From Channallabes apus (Eukaryota; Chordata; Actinopteri; Siluriformes; Clariidae), in assembly GCA_030522415.1 (NCBI GenBank), contig CM060112.1:3642001-3706000 (forward strand): DNA of 64,000 nucleotides, given 5' to 3'. Below are positions 35,826 to 48,030 of the stretch, piece after piece (position 1 is the first letter of the stretch; every line of letters begins with the position of its first letter). Below the pieces are notes generated by a model that saw only the letters and a program-made list of their open reading frames with translations, had not been told where the DNA came from and made no database searches. The translations under genes were made by a program, and so were the position numbers.

Positions 35826-35990
35826 GTTGAGGGGTCGCCACAGTGGACCAACTGACTCGCACAACAATTTGGCACAGTTTGTTACATCGGATGGCCTTCC
35901 TGATGCAACCATCACATTTTATCCGTGCCTGGGACCAGCGCGGCATCCAGAGGCTGGGGTTTGGGCATCGAACCAGATAGGCGAGAGCTT
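35826..35990 (-). mobile_element. SINE fragment of the 35106 family
   Basis: The minus strand reads the same body: CCGATGTAACAAACTGTGCC, GCATCAGGAAGGCCATCCG and TGGTCCACTGTGGCGACCCC. The head is reduced to ATCGAACC remnants. Confidence 0.7.
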
Positions 35991-36331
35991 ATTAGTGACA
36001 TTACCTGGTTCGTGCTCAGGAGAATTATAAGATACGGCACATGTTGTCTAAATTCGTTTGACCACTACTGTACATAAAAAAGTGTTCTGTAACAATAGTG
36101 TTCTAAATTTTCTGTTTTCTCAGAAGATAATGAAAAATATTTATGTATTGATTTAATTTTAGAAAGGATTTTTCTCCAGTCATGGCACTAGAGATTAACT
36201 TTTTATGTATTTTTTTAAATTATTTTTTTCAAGAAATCTAACAAAATGAAGCAGTGGTAGTAAAGGGTGATGAAATAAACATAAAGGAAATGGTTATAAA
36301 TGGAATAAGAAGAAATGAAACAGATGGATTT

Positions 36332-36488
36332 GCTCTCGGCTTGCTCACCAGGGACTATCTGAACATTCTGATTCATACACATTCACATTCCATACAAACT
36401 TAAATAATTCTTTTGATTGTGTAAAGCTGTTTTGAGACAATGTCAATTGTTAAAAGCGCTATACAAATAAAACTGAATTGAATTGAAT
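36332..36488 (+). mobile_element. L2-type retroelement 3' end (copy 2)
   Basis: Starts GCTCTCGGCTTGCTCACCAG and ends AAGCGCTATACAAATAAAAC plus TGAATTGAATTGAAT. It is nearly identical to 24172-24329. The 5' truncation and short-unit tail are the signature of target-primed reverse transcription. Confidence 0.75.
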
Positions 36489-36514
36489 GGAGCGCAAGCA
36501 TAGAGAAGGAATAT

Positions 36515-37066
36515 TGATAAGTGATTGGTCAATGAGAACAGAGACGATCAGTGATTGGTTGTTGGAGACCATGGTGATCGGTGATTGGTCATTGGGAACA
36601 GTGTTGATCAGTGATTGGTTAATGATAACAATGATGATTAATGATTTGTTGGTAGGAATGATGTTTATCAGTTATTGGTTTTGGGGAATAGTGTTGATCA
36701 GTGATTGGTTTTTGGTCAATCAATGGTGTTTATGACTGTTTTTTTAGAAACAGTGGTACTCAGAAATTTCTTGTAATCAGTGATCAGTCATTGGGAATAA
36801 TGATGATCTGTGATTGTTGTTTGGGAACAGTGTTGATGAGTAATTTTTTGTTGTTGTTTTTTTTTTAAAATAATGGTAATCAGTGATTGTTAGGAAAAAT
36901 GGTGATCAGTGATTGGTCATTGGGAACAGTAGTGATCAGAGGTTTTTACGAAGAATGTTATCGATGATTGGTTGTTGGGAGCCAATCAGATAGAAACAAT
37001 AGTAATCAGTGATTCCTTAATGGGAACCATTTCCAATTGTTTGATGGGAAAAATGGTAATCAGTTT
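36515..37066. repeat. 30-bp minisatellite
   Basis: Tandem units of 30 bp on the pattern ATCAGTGATTGGTCATTGGG-AACAGTGTTG, regular from 36540 to about 36710 and then increasingly decayed. Because 30 is a multiple of three, an open frame persists at 36487-36735 and encodes a ten-residue repeat (ISDWLLETMV-like). No sign of a real gene. Confidence 0.9.
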
Positions 37067-38169
37067 GTAACTCATGCAACCAGCAGCTGTGATGTGTAAT
37101 ATTAGTGTTTAATATTGAAATGTTTTACAACAGTAAAATATTATTTATGAGTAGACACCTAACAACACCTTGCCCCTTCATACGGGACGTGAGTTTGAGA
37201 TTTTCATGTAATTTTTTTCAGTGTAAGGAAATGTGATGAAATTCTCTCTCTGCTGTAAAAAAAGAAAAACAAGAGGTATTTTTAAAGATAAATGATTCAA
37301 TTATAAGCCATTACACCAAGGAAAAATATTGTTAAGGTTGTGTTCGTCACTAAGGTGTGATGTGTTTCTTCTTGTTCTCTTTACAGTCCTTAAACCTTAC
37401 ATTTATATTCCCATCTTAAATTAAACAGCATTAACCACTTACACTGTAAGCGACATTAAGTCCCCTGCCCTAAAAAAAAGTTTTTTGTTATTTTTTTTCT
37501 TTGCCTCCTCATGATGTTGCGCATGACTGATGGTAGAAACACACTGATATTAAAAGAAGTGTTATTGTGCTGTTTATATAATTTATGGTTATGAGGTTTG
37601 CCTCCATGGGGTGTTAACTGCAATCTCTCATTAAGAAGAACCTGAGAGCTAACACATTCATGAGGTCGTGAAGATGCAAATCCATCCGAATATAACTCCA
37701 GAGTGTGCCACCAGCTCATATCCTTCAAAAACCTGGCGTCTTTGAAAACAAGAAGATTCCTGCATTTTAATGATGAACAGAAAGTCTTGATACTTCAGTT
37801 TCTTTAGTTGGCTGCATCAGCTTTCAAATGACGTTTCTATCAGGATAAGTGTCTAGCATGACTTGAAAGGGTAGCAAATGCTTTTAAAGCATTAAACGTT
37901 TGTGAATAGTTTAAAGGCATAGTTTTTTTTTCCAAGTCTGTCTTAAATCAACATTGAGGTGCATATAAGTACATTAGCACCTGGTCTTGGCCGTTAGAAA
38001 TGTTCCTGCTCAGCATGCTGACTGTGAAGTTTGTCACCCAGAACCGGAGTACAATGTACTTAATTGGGGTCAGTTTCCATAACTCTTGTTGAACAAACTA
38101 TCTGATAAAGGAAGAAGAAATACTGCTCGATGTGACCTTGATACGTTTACCGGCTCTGACCTGGGAGAG
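37067..38169. other. unassigned non-coding sequence
   Basis: No gene or element end was recognised. Confidence 0.35.
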
Positions 38170-39213
38170 AGCGACAGACACCTTTTAATTCCATGGTCTT
38201 TCTTAATTTTTTATTTCTTCCTAAATTATAAAACAATACTGACATCGTTTATCCAAAACACACAATAATCTCCTTTGAAGAGTTGATATTAAGATGTGTT
38301 TCTGCTACTTCTGCTCTGTGAAGCTTCATAACGCCTCTAATCTGAGGTGCTGGTTGTTAATTGGTGTAGCAGAGGTCTGCAGCAGAGGTCAGGTTTTGTT
38401 CTTGATTTCCTGGGAAGGTCTTCATGAGGGACAGTTTCATCATCATGGAGCTCGATGGGTTTTACAAACACACTCGACACAATACTGTTCTTGCAGGAAC
38501 CGTTCCAGCAGCAGAGGTACGTTTTTGTCATGACAGAAAGTTTCATCTTGGTGCTTGATGGGTTTTGCAAATGCACTTGACATGATACTGTTCTTATAGG
38601 ACTGTACGTGTCTTAAAATAATGACTGACAGTTGCTGTTATTATTATTATTATTATTTTTTTATTTTCTCCCTAATTTAGTCGTGTCCAATTCCTCCCCA
38701 TCACTAGGGGGCTCCCACATTAAGGCTACTACTGCCACTCAGCCGAGAGGGCCGAAGACTATCATGTGTTTCCTCCAACCCGCGTGACGTCAGCCGAACG
38801 CATCTTTTCAAACTGGGGCGGAGTAACACACTCGGAGGACAGCGCTATCCGCTCCTTCCGCGTGCGCGAGCTCACAGACGCCCCTGATTGGCTGTAGAGC
38901 CGTGATTAATGTGGGAGCACTAAGTGCCTCTCGTCCCGCCCCTCTGAGAGAGCTCGGCCAATCAGCTCTCTCTAGGCCTCCGGCTGTGAGAGGTAACAGC
39001 ATCACCCGGGGTTCGAACCAGCGATCTCCGGATGATAGGGTGAGCACTTTACCACTGCGCCACTCGGAGGCCCGACTGTTGTTACTTAATTACATAATGC
39101 AATATGTGTTATTTCATAGTTTTGAAATAAATAAAAAATATCCAGTATTGTTCTAGGAAAGAAATCACAAAACAAAAATCATTTTATTTGAAGTTGTGTC
39201 CAAATTTTTGACT
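38170..39213 (-). mobile_element. Tc1-derived MITE (family G, copy 2), split by SINE
   Basis: 38170-38655 matches copy 1 (AATAATCTCCTTTGAAGAGT, GCTGGTTGTTAATTGGTG, TCATGAGGGACAGTTTCATC). After the SINE the element resumes at ACTTAATTACATAATGC and ends with a GTGTCCAAATTTTTGACTGTA terminus near 39213. The coding potential is only decayed DNA-binding-region sequence on the minus strand. Confidence 0.72.
38660..39074 (-). mobile_element. tRNA-derived SINE, 400-bp family (copy 1)
   Basis: On the minus strand the head is GAGTGGCGCAGTGGTAAAGT (A box) and GGTTCGAACCCCGGGTGATG (B box). The body has CTGATTGGCCGAGCTCTCTC, CCACATTAATCACGGCTCTA and GTGTGTTACTCCGCCCC, and the tail GGAATTGGACACGACTAAAT runs into an A/AAT-rich end. 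The anticodon-arm region is roughly Asp-like. No exact target duplication was found. Other copies lie at 61421 and 61045. Confidence 0.85.
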
Positions 39214-39699
39214 GTACATCAAAAGAATAAAAGTCGTTAACATATAAGTCACAAGAGATCCGGAGACAGATAGATGAAAGGAAGCACATTAGCTTTTTCT
39301 GCTTTAAGAAAACGGTTTCAGTGTAACATTTGAATGAATGTTTATCTGGGCATGGAGTGTTAAGTGTAAGTACTACCATGTAAGGAATCAGGAAATGCCA
39401 GGGGGAGGTGGGAATGGTGTTTTATGGACATATGACCTAGAACAAAGAGAGATGTAAGAGGTAGAGATATGGGAAATTACAGCAAACTATTTGAAGTGGG
39501 GAATTTTTGGTTGTTACCAACCTCAGCTAGAGAACCATGAGGCAATTGGAAAACCATGACAATAAAGAATGAATGATGTCCTTGTCCATCTGTCTCTTTT
39601 AGGTTTTCCGCTTTTTGTTTTCTCTCCATTGACTTATCTGAACCGAGAGGGTAAATAAAATGAAAAATATATGAAAGTTGGTGGAAACTCTCCCCTTTC
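39214..39699. other. unassigned non-coding sequence
   Basis: No gene was recognised. Confidence 0.3.
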
Positions 39700-39957
39700 C
39701 TGACCTAATGTCTCAAGCCCTGCAGCTAGCTTCGGGTCCGATGAGCTGCCTCAAACTAAATTATTCATGTACACGCATGTGATTGACTGCCGTGGAAGAT
39801 CTGCTGGTGAATGTTTTACCAAACATACAACAATTGCCGGACTACAGTCATGTGATGTTGAACAGGCTGACACTGTATTAGGTCGGGTTGATGCACCATT
39901 TGGTGACTCGAGACCAAAGACAACTCGCATCTGCATAGACAGTGTATAAAAAAGTAA
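39700..39957 (+). other. unidentified open reading block
   Basis: Without an in-frame stop, from about 39700 the plus strand reads SSPAASFGSDELPQTKLFMY then THVIDCRGRSAGECFTKHTT and continues to a stop at 39949. The opposite strand is also open (39751-40047). Composition is more coding-like than the flanks and lacks low complexity. I do not recognise the peptide. It may be a transposon fragment, an exon or chance. GTAAGT follows the stop at 39953. Confidence 0.2.
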
Positions 39958-40571
39958 GTTAAAGTAATTCTCTCCTCCATTGATCAAATTAGCCTTGGCT
40001 AAGGAAATACTGTAATTGGAAATAATTTTAAGTAATTCTGGAGGCAACTGCTGAGATTTGTTCTGGAAATCCTAGAAATGTCATAACATGTCCAACAGCA
40101 ACTTGATGATTCCAACCTTCTTCACTATTTATACTGACGAAATGTCTCCTTTTTCTCAAAAGCTCACCAGAATCCTGGGCAGGATTAAAAAAAAAAAGCT
40201 TACTGAAGATGAATTATTAACTTAAGACTTGGTACGGCTGGTTGTTTGCACTGTCAGTCAAACAGCCTCTTCATGGTAAAGTAGAAACTTCCTGTAAAAG
40301 TGCCAGACTGGTAGGTGGAAGTCTGACAAAGGAAACTATATTTCACCTTAAACTACTGTAGTATCCTGGTATCGTGGGCATGAAGCGGGAATGTAGTCTG
40401 GGTGAGATGCCAGGTCATCTTAGGGCACTATGAACTGTCTACCTAACAGAATGTTTTGGGGAGGTGGAAGGAACCTGGAGAACCTGAAGGGGACAGACTC
40501 CCCACCAGCCAAAATATCCAAAAGTGGGCATAATATATTATGAAGGATGTTCTCATCACAGTGATTGATGT
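39958..40571. other. unassigned non-coding sequence
   Basis: No gene was recognised. Confidence 0.3.
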
Positions 40572-40930
40572 TTGCAGACATGTGGTGAGATTCTTAGCCA
40601 GAGTAAAACGTTTGAATGGTGCAAATGTTTTAAAGATGTCCGTATGTCCATGAATATCCTGGTCAAGGTGGCTCGAAGCCGAATACAGCCGTTCCCATCA
40701 GTGAGTCACTCACAATCATTCACCACTTGCATGTTACAGGAACTCGGCTGGGAGTTATTGCCACATCCCCCGTACAGTCCTGACCTCAATCCAAGCAATT
40801 TCCACATGTTTGGGTCATTAAAGGAGTTCATGGGGGAAAAAAAACTTTCTGCATTGATGGTTTCCAAGCACTAGTGACACAGAGCAAAATAAATCTTTAC
40901 TTTCATAAAAATCTCAACTGACTTGAGTCC
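40572..40930 (+). pseudogene. mariner transposase relic
   Basis: The N-terminal piece CGEILSQSKTFEWCKCFKDV (helix-turn-helix region) is joined by a large deletion to ELGWELLPHPPYSPDLNPSN and FHMFGSLKEFMGEKK. The HPPYSPDL.PS block is the mariner signature around the third catalytic Asp of the DD34D motif. The first two catalytic Asp positions are missing. It ends near an inverted-repeat-like CAACTGACTTGAGTCC. It is related to 22419-22826 but not identical. Confidence 0.78.
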
Positions 40931-42140
40931 TTCTAGTCTGTTTTTATATAACATTATATACTGTATTATACAGTAAGGTATCATAAGGTATGTAGAATTA
41001 TGAAAATTATGTTGAATGTGTAAAACATCGCACATCCCAGAAAGTCACCTTATTAGCACTATAACATCGTTGATCTGTTACCTAATTCTCACACCATAAG
41101 TTCATCCCTTGATTAGTTTGTCTTTATGCATAATATTCCATTACCATGTCGCAAAGTCTGCCTTGTTGTCTTGGTTTCTCATCATTCCTTGTTCGACTTA
41201 CAGTACTTGCATGCTTTGATCCAGGCTTGTGTTCTCATTGAGGATTATGGAGAATCCTAGATTCATGCCGTATGCCCGTGTTCTGACCCAAGCCACGGAC
41301 TATGATTGTTCGATTAGCCCGAATAACCCACGCACCACATTTTACACACTCGAGTCCTGCCTCATCTTCACCGAAGTTCCACCATGACTACCGGTAATAA
41401 ATAAAACAACATTCGGGACAAAACGGAGCCTTAAATATGTACCAAATTGCATAATGCACTGTGGGCGTGTGTCAAAGAACCTTTAGGCATTTTGACTCCC
41501 ACTGTGTGGCAGTTTAAAGGAATTAAAAAAGCAGAAGCTGAAAAATACTGGGTCATAGTCGCTCTGGTTTTTAAGCCTACACAAATCTAGCTGCTCATTT
41601 ACCTCAAGCAGAAACTCGCCTGGACGTTTTTAACCTTCTATACATAAGAACTAGGTCACTCCTGTCTCCCCCCCCATCCCGTATCTTTGACACGCATCTT
41701 GATCTGCGCCGTGAATGGACACGTTGTCTCAGTGGGTCAGCGGCAGAGACTTTAAGTGTCACTCATAATTTTGGAGAGATCTGAAGCCTGTTTCCAGAAG
41801 TCATCGAGCTAGAGTTTGAGCACAAAAAGCCCCACAGCGGAGGGTCAGAACCTCGCCTGATGGGTCTTGGCAAATCCACTACATGCCCGATGAGGTTTTG
41901 TTAGAACACAGTGTGGCTCGGAACAGTTGGCTTTTTATACACAGCCACTTGGTTGACACAAGCCAGGACTGGGAAAAGTATTAGAAAATTATACAGTATG
42001 GTAATGAAATGATGTGTATTGTAGCAAGAATGCAATTAAATTAGAGGCATGGAACTTAGACGTGTCCACTTGCCAGTGTACCTATGGAGAACGTCAACCT
42101 TTTTTGGTACAACTTTTAGCTAATTCCACATTATTGCATT
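40931..42140. other. unassigned non-coding sequence
   Basis: No gene was recognised. Contains several TACWGTA heptamers (40969, 40979, 41199, 41992). Confidence 0.3.
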
Positions 42141-42240
42141 CTGAGTGGTTAGAAAGTGCTAATTCATTTTCTATAAAGTAGTTCGGCTGCAAAGCTTTCA
42201 GTTAATACCATGCAGTGTTATGGTTACTATAGTAACACCT
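42141..42240 (+). repeat. CCAAT/X-box dispersed repeat, copy 4
   Basis: CTGAGTGGTTAGAAAG (decayed CCAAT block) followed 80 bp later by the perfect 14-bp palindrome GTTACTATAGTAAC (42223-42236), which fits the RFX X-box consensus. Confidence 0.5.
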
Positions 42241-42479
42241 CGCTTAGAGGAAAACACATGGAATCATTTATTGTTAAAGTTTTCCTATATAAAATATATA
42301 GGGTCATGCATTTTAGTATTTCTTTAACACAGCTTTCAGAACTATTGTTTACAGCTGAAATATCACTCTATCACTATAATTAGTTTATTATATTTTCAAC
42401 TTTCTTTAACCCCAACCCCATGGCAAGAGTATCTTCATGTTTGAGGTCACATTAGGGGGGAAATCTAATCAGAGATGAG

Positions 42480-42985
42480 GGGTACCTGAGCACATTTCCT
42501 TTCTACTGTGCTTATGTACTTATTTCACATATTTGTACTTTACTTGAGTAGTTTTATTAAAGGTTACTTTTTTAAACTTTTATTCCGCTAAAAAGTACTT
42601 TGAAGAACTAAATTTCTCCATGGTTTTGCGCTACATAGCCACAGTGGGTTGTAGTATTTGAAGTATCTGCATACAGTACTTACTTACATTGTGACTTACT
42701 GTACGTTTCCCTCGAGACACCTTCCTGGATGCAGACAGCGAGTTAAAAACCGGTAAACGAGAGAGAGAGAGAGATATTTTTGAAACTATATAAAAGGCTA
42801 ACATGAGTTACTACAGTACAAGCTGTGTGCTTTTGATAGTTAAGTCAGTATGAAGGTTAATACTATTCCTCAAATACACATGCAAATGGAGGACTTGTAC
42901 TTTTACTTGAGTGATTTTTGCTCTTGTTTTTCTCTACTTTTACTCAAGTATAGGATTTGTGTCCCTGGCCCAGCTCTAAATCTAA
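42480..42985. repeat. possible TACTTTTACTT-rich dispersed repeat
   Basis: Recurrent TGTACTTTACTTGAGTAG and CTTGTACTTTTACTTGAGTG words, mirrored at both sides of a (GA)n run at about 42760. Fish genomes carry such repeats. The boundaries are uncertain. Confidence 0.35.
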
Positions 42986-43022
42986 TCGGCTTGTTTTGAT
43001 ACAAAAATGGAAAACTGGGTCT

Positions 43023-43041
43023 CCCCCCCCCCCCCCCCCCC
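43023..43041. repeat. poly-C tract
   Basis: Nineteen consecutive C. Confidence 0.95.
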
Positions 43042-45645
43042 AATGCGCTTTTATTAACTCCGAGTGCTAACCAATCAGAACTGAGGATTCATGGTGTGAA
43101 GACATCTTTGAGCATTTTCAACCTTTGATACTAACTATATAATAATGAGTGCTGAAGAACATATTCACACACATACAGTATATCATCACTCAAATCTTTG
43201 CCAAGCACACCGCCTCGGGCTTCTTGTTGCTTTTCCTTTTCTTTCTTTTTTTGGTAAATCCACTACATGAAAAAATATGTGATATAGTATTTCATATTCT
43301 GAAATAAATAAAAGCAAGGTATTATTATTATTATTATTTTTTTTTTTGAGTCACATCTGTATTACCGTAAAGCGTGTAACCGTCCTGGGCATCATCTTTC
43401 ATTTCAAGTGAATAGAGTTCTACTGAGAACCATTTTAGGACAATCGTAGCACCGTAACAAAGCATGACAAGAATTTCGAGATGGAAGAATAATTCAGGAA
43501 GAAAGTCGGATATGGTGTGAATACGAGCAGGCGAGCGGCATCTGAGGGAAATGGGATGATAACTGTGCTTCCCTATTCTGTGTTGTTCACTACACACACT
43601 GCAGATCTGGGAGAGACAGAGAGAGAGAGAGCCTTGTTGCTAGGATACAGAGCACGGCTCTTTAAAGCGAGGACCGAGGAAAGAGCCAGAGAGAGAGAGA
43701 GAGAGAGAAGAAAGAAAAATTTCCTCTCCAACTACACTAATGGCTTCTGGGCGCTGTTCTGAAATGGAACTGATCAATGAGAACAATTACACATACGCCT
43801 GCACTTTTAAAAATGTATATATATATATATTCGAGCTAAAGGTATTATTATTATTTTTTAAACATCATTATTATTCACCTGTATAAAGTGCCGTGAAAGC
43901 GTCTTTTCCTCCTGGCGGTAAACAGCAGCTCGTTAGTCTGACCCTTAAACCCTGCGGTTTAATTACACGGAGGATTGAAACGGCTCGCTCTTCCGTCAGA
44001 GTTCCTTTGTGAATTTATATTACAGATAGTGTTTTAAGGGAAGTGCAAGAAAGGGTCAGCGCTCAGCGAAGAGGTTTTGATGTAATGAAATGAGAATCTT
44101 TACTCAACAGCTCAACTCAATAAGACAGAATATAAGAGACGGCGGTTCGTTCGGAGGTTTTTAGGGCAATCCTTATTACCAATCCATACCATACAAATAA
44201 CGGGAGTTATATTACCGGCATGACTAGCATTGTTCAGCCTGCTACAGTAGCTCTGTTGTGTTTAGCACTGAATATTTATTTATTTATTCTGAAGTGATTC
44301 CTTTCTGATTACAGTCATAAAGCTGTATGTACCTGCATGTAAGGTAAATGACTATGACTAAGGGTCAATTTACTTAACATGTAAAAAAAAATGCATTTTT
44401 GCCTGTCTTATCAATATAACTGCATTTTATTCCAAAATCATTCAAAAGAATTAAAAGCATCATAAAAACATGTTAACATGGCATACTTTTATTTAACATG
44501 GTCACAAGTCACATGGAAAGTCCTCTGGAAATCTTCACCATCTCAATTTCCCAAAGAAAAAAGAAATACTCTCTCATTCGTTTCTTCTTTCTTTTCTTTG
44601 CTTTTCTTTTCTTTAAGTGATATATATATATAATGTGTGAACCAACAGTAATGTTTGGTTTGTCAACGTTACAGACGTTGGGACATTTGAAGAAAAAAAA
44701 ACCCTGCTTAAGACTACATGAGTGAGATACACACACTGTGTGTGGGAAGCTGTTGTGTCCGTCACAGTCTCGGATTAGAACACTGTTAGAAAGTTAAGGA
44801 ACCATGGATGTGGTCGGAGGTTTGTCCAAACAGATGTTAATATTCCAATGCTCGTCGATGTCCGATATGATGTTAGGGTTCCTGCTGGGTGATCACCAAA
44901 TTCTTACGCAGTTAACGCATTGCCGCACACACAAAAATAGTTTTTTGTCCATTTTCAGCACTTAATGTGGACACATGCAGACACCCGTCTCCGTCCAAGT
45001 GAAGTGTGATGCGGCTTTAGTTCTAGTGAGACGGTAGTCGGTCTGTACTTCCTCAACAAGATGCGCAGCGCATATGGATTATTTAGCAAATTCTAGAACC
45101 GGAAGTTTTGTCTTGTGCTAACGGAAAAAATTCTGAGCGTAGAACAGTTTAGAATCTCAGAACTGGATCGAACTGATCTCCTTAATGTCTTCAGGCTATT
45201 AGCATGGCTGCTTTTGTTTCATTGTGAATTCCATGCTAAATAATATAATATTATTATATAATAACTCAGTCATGTTACTGGTTTCAGAGTAAAGAAATTA
45301 AAATAAAACTGTTGCCTGTTGTGAGTTAACCAGTTAATGTTGTTTATATTTAAAAAAAAAAAAAAACAGTTTAGTTTTTTTCCTAAACTGAAGTTACTTA
45401 TTTTAATTAGATTAACTTTTTCAAGGTAGAAACACTGTATTTTATGTCTAGAAGACCTTTTTAAGTTTAAGCAATAAAAAAAAAATGTAGATATAAATGT
45501 AATCTTGTGATTTAAAGAGTTAAAACCTCCACTGATTGAATGGAACGTGTAGACAACAGACCTGGATAAAGTGCTCGGGATAAGTTTCAGGAGATCAACG
45601 AGACACACCAGAGCGTTAATAAGACTGAATAATGAGCTCTGACTT

Positions 45646-45649
<4 letters not shown>
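43042..45649. other. unassigned sequence with GA-rich tracts
   Basis: GA-rich runs at 43617-43630 and 43688-43712, poly-A near 45350. Open frames lack domains. No gene is supported. Confidence 0.35.

Positions 45650-45679
<30 letters not shown>
45650..45679. repeat. (TA)n microsatellite
   Basis: Uninterrupted TA dinucleotides. Confidence 0.95.
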
Positions 45680-45683
<4 letters not shown>

Positions 45684-46374
45684 TTTGTAAGGATTCGAGC
45701 TGCTGCGTTCTGAACCACCCGAAGCTTCCTTAATGAGGCGTCAGGATAGCAACTCATTACAATAGTCTAATCTAGAGCTTATTAAACCATGCACTGGTTT
45801 CTCAGTGTTGTGACTGTGTAGCAGTGGAAAAGCTCCAGTTCTGGCTCTTTCTCAGACGATAGTGAGCACTTTTCGAGAATCTGGTTTATGGGAACCAAAT
45901 GATAAGCCTGAAACAATGAGTTATGACCTGAGATCGTTCTTGCTGTCAAATTTAAACAAAAGTCCTTGGAGTTGCTTTAAAGTGATATTAGACAGATGTT
46001 CCCAGATCGTCTGGGTGAGATGATTATGTACTCGGGTGAAGTAGCTGAGGTCGAGGAACTTTAGGACATTTTGTTCTGCAAAATGTTGTAGGAAATATTT
46101 TCCTGCAGATTAAGAGATAATGATTCACACTTAACTTAAAAAATAAACAAACACAAAAAAGAAAACATTTGGCCACGCCCACTTTTAGGCTAAGCTTGAA
46201 AACAGACAGAATTGTTTATAGCCCAAGACAAAATCAGATACAGATTCACAAACTGTAGCAGCTTTGGCTCGCTCTCACACCGTACTGTACTGTATATATA
46301 CTGTGTATCATATAGATTTCTACACAGGAAGCATTTATTAAATCAGATTTTTCCTCTAATTTAAAGAAGGGATC
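45680..46374. other. possible decayed dispersed repeat
   Basis: 45690-45800 (GAGCTGCTGCGTTCTGAACC, CATTACAATAGTCTAATCTA) resembles a common fish interspersed sequence, but no ends are visible. Confidence 0.3.
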
Positions 46375-46720
46375 ATGTATCATCGCAAACTCTCAGGCAG
46401 CCGTGCTGATGAACTCTCCGACACGAAGAGTTTGGATGAAACTGTTTGCGTGACTGAATGGAGGCTTCATTAGTAAGAGGTGCTTGTGCAGACCGTACTG
46501 CTGCTTCAGGATGTGAGGACGTGCTGATGCCAACGGAAAGCAGGAATACCCCCCCGTCTCTCTCTCTCGCTCCGTCTCTCCCTCTCCCTCTCTCTTGATG
46601 TCTCCATAAGGCAGACAGTCGATAGATGTATGGCACAGGAAGGCGCTGCGGTTTCCGTTGAGACCCAGGCAATTCAACAACAGCTTGTTAATAAAGTCTC
46701 TCGACACAGACCTGCCATTT
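46375..46720. other. candidate conserved non-coding region
   Basis: Two minus frames of about 100 codons overlap here. Outside the CT-rich 46555-46595 stretch the sequence is balanced and non-repetitive (for example AGACCCAGGCAATTCAACAA). No protein domain was recognised. An enhancer-like element is as likely as an exon. Confidence 0.2.
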
Positions 46721-48030
46721 AAAAGTGCTTTTTTATTTATTTTTTTTGCTTAATGTTATCTCTTCATGGAACAGTGAGGGGAGTTTTTCTTCTTTTTTTT
46801 AAATATCTGATGAGCTCACCAAATTACAGCCTTGTATAACCGCATTGTTATGTTCACCTCGCACTAAATTAGCAGACGGAATTTGCATTTTCTATTTAAC
46901 AGGGAAAAAATCTCCAGTGAGGAAGACTCTGAGGACGTTCTTCGCCATAATTTGTGTAAAAATACTCTCATTCTTCCTAATTCAGTCCATTTGGTATTCT
47001 GAAATTCGATTGTCTGCAAGGACCCATGTCTACCTGTGTAGAGTGTCTCTATTAGAGGTGTAACATACAGTAACGCCACTATGTGTATCTGTATCTGTTT
47101 AGTGCTCATATATACATGTATGAGTGTATGTAGATACAGCATATCTGTATCTGTATTTGATTTAGTCCTCATTTGGGTGTGTTTTATAGATCACATATAC
47201 TTTTTTTTAATTTTTTTTTAAAGTTAATATAAGACTCAAATGTCTCCAAAATATGTCTATTAAAGTTCCAGATCCTGCATTCGGACTGATTGATATTCTT
47301 TCTGTTGCCCCCCATTTTTCTAGCCAATCAGAACACAGGGACTGGAATCACATGGAAGTTTAAGACCTCGTAAAATTTTCAGGTTTCTTTAATAAACATA
47401 TACAGTATAGGGCTCAGGATTGTGCAGTATGTCCAAATGCAGTAAATGTAAATGTCAGTATAGAGTGACGTCTATAGTGGTATAACACTACATGACTACA
47501 TAACGTATCTGAAAACCCAAATATACAGTTTGAAGTCTGAAGTCACCTCGTTATTCCCTGGTTAGAATTCCATATAAGCCTATCATCATTGACCTACTGC
47601 ATGCTGTGTTGGCATCCTGGATCTGTGCCATTTGAGTTTTAAGAGTTACTTAATTAATTAAGAAAATAATTTTTCTTTCTTTCTTTCTTTCTCTTTCTTT
47701 CTTTCTTTCTTTCGATTATAAAAATATCACCATTTTTATTTGTACCTGCTTACAACATGTTCTAACAATCTTTTTAAACTACCACTGAAAGACAAAACAG
47801 AGACATTCTACAGCTTCATACATCATTTGCACCTCAGTGCCAGCTTGTGATTGTTGTACTCTTTGATATGTTGTGTATATAGCCATCACATATGCTGTAC
47901 TGTACAGGACATATACTATTCACATATTTTTTATTGCTTTGTTCATAGGACTGTGAGATCAGACATCATAGTTTCTTACTCTGATGTCTGTTTTAATCCC
48001 GTATCCTACATTTTCTCGGGCTTTGTTTAT
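46721..48030. other. unassigned sequence, (TTTC)n
   Basis: (TTTC)n at 47672-47713. No gene was recognised. Confidence 0.35.

Noticed and set aside
36487..36735. 82-codon frame with ten-residue repeats as a repeat protein
   Set aside because: Explained by a 30-bp minisatellite whose unit is a multiple of three. The array decays and closes the frame.
36515..37066. CRISPR-like array
   Set aside because: Units are contiguous 30-bp tandem repeats without spacers, in a eukaryotic repeat context.
46373..46707. Two overlapping minus frames of about 100 codons
   Set aside because: Partly encoded by a CT-rich tract (RERETGG part). No domain. Kept only as a possible conserved non-coding block.
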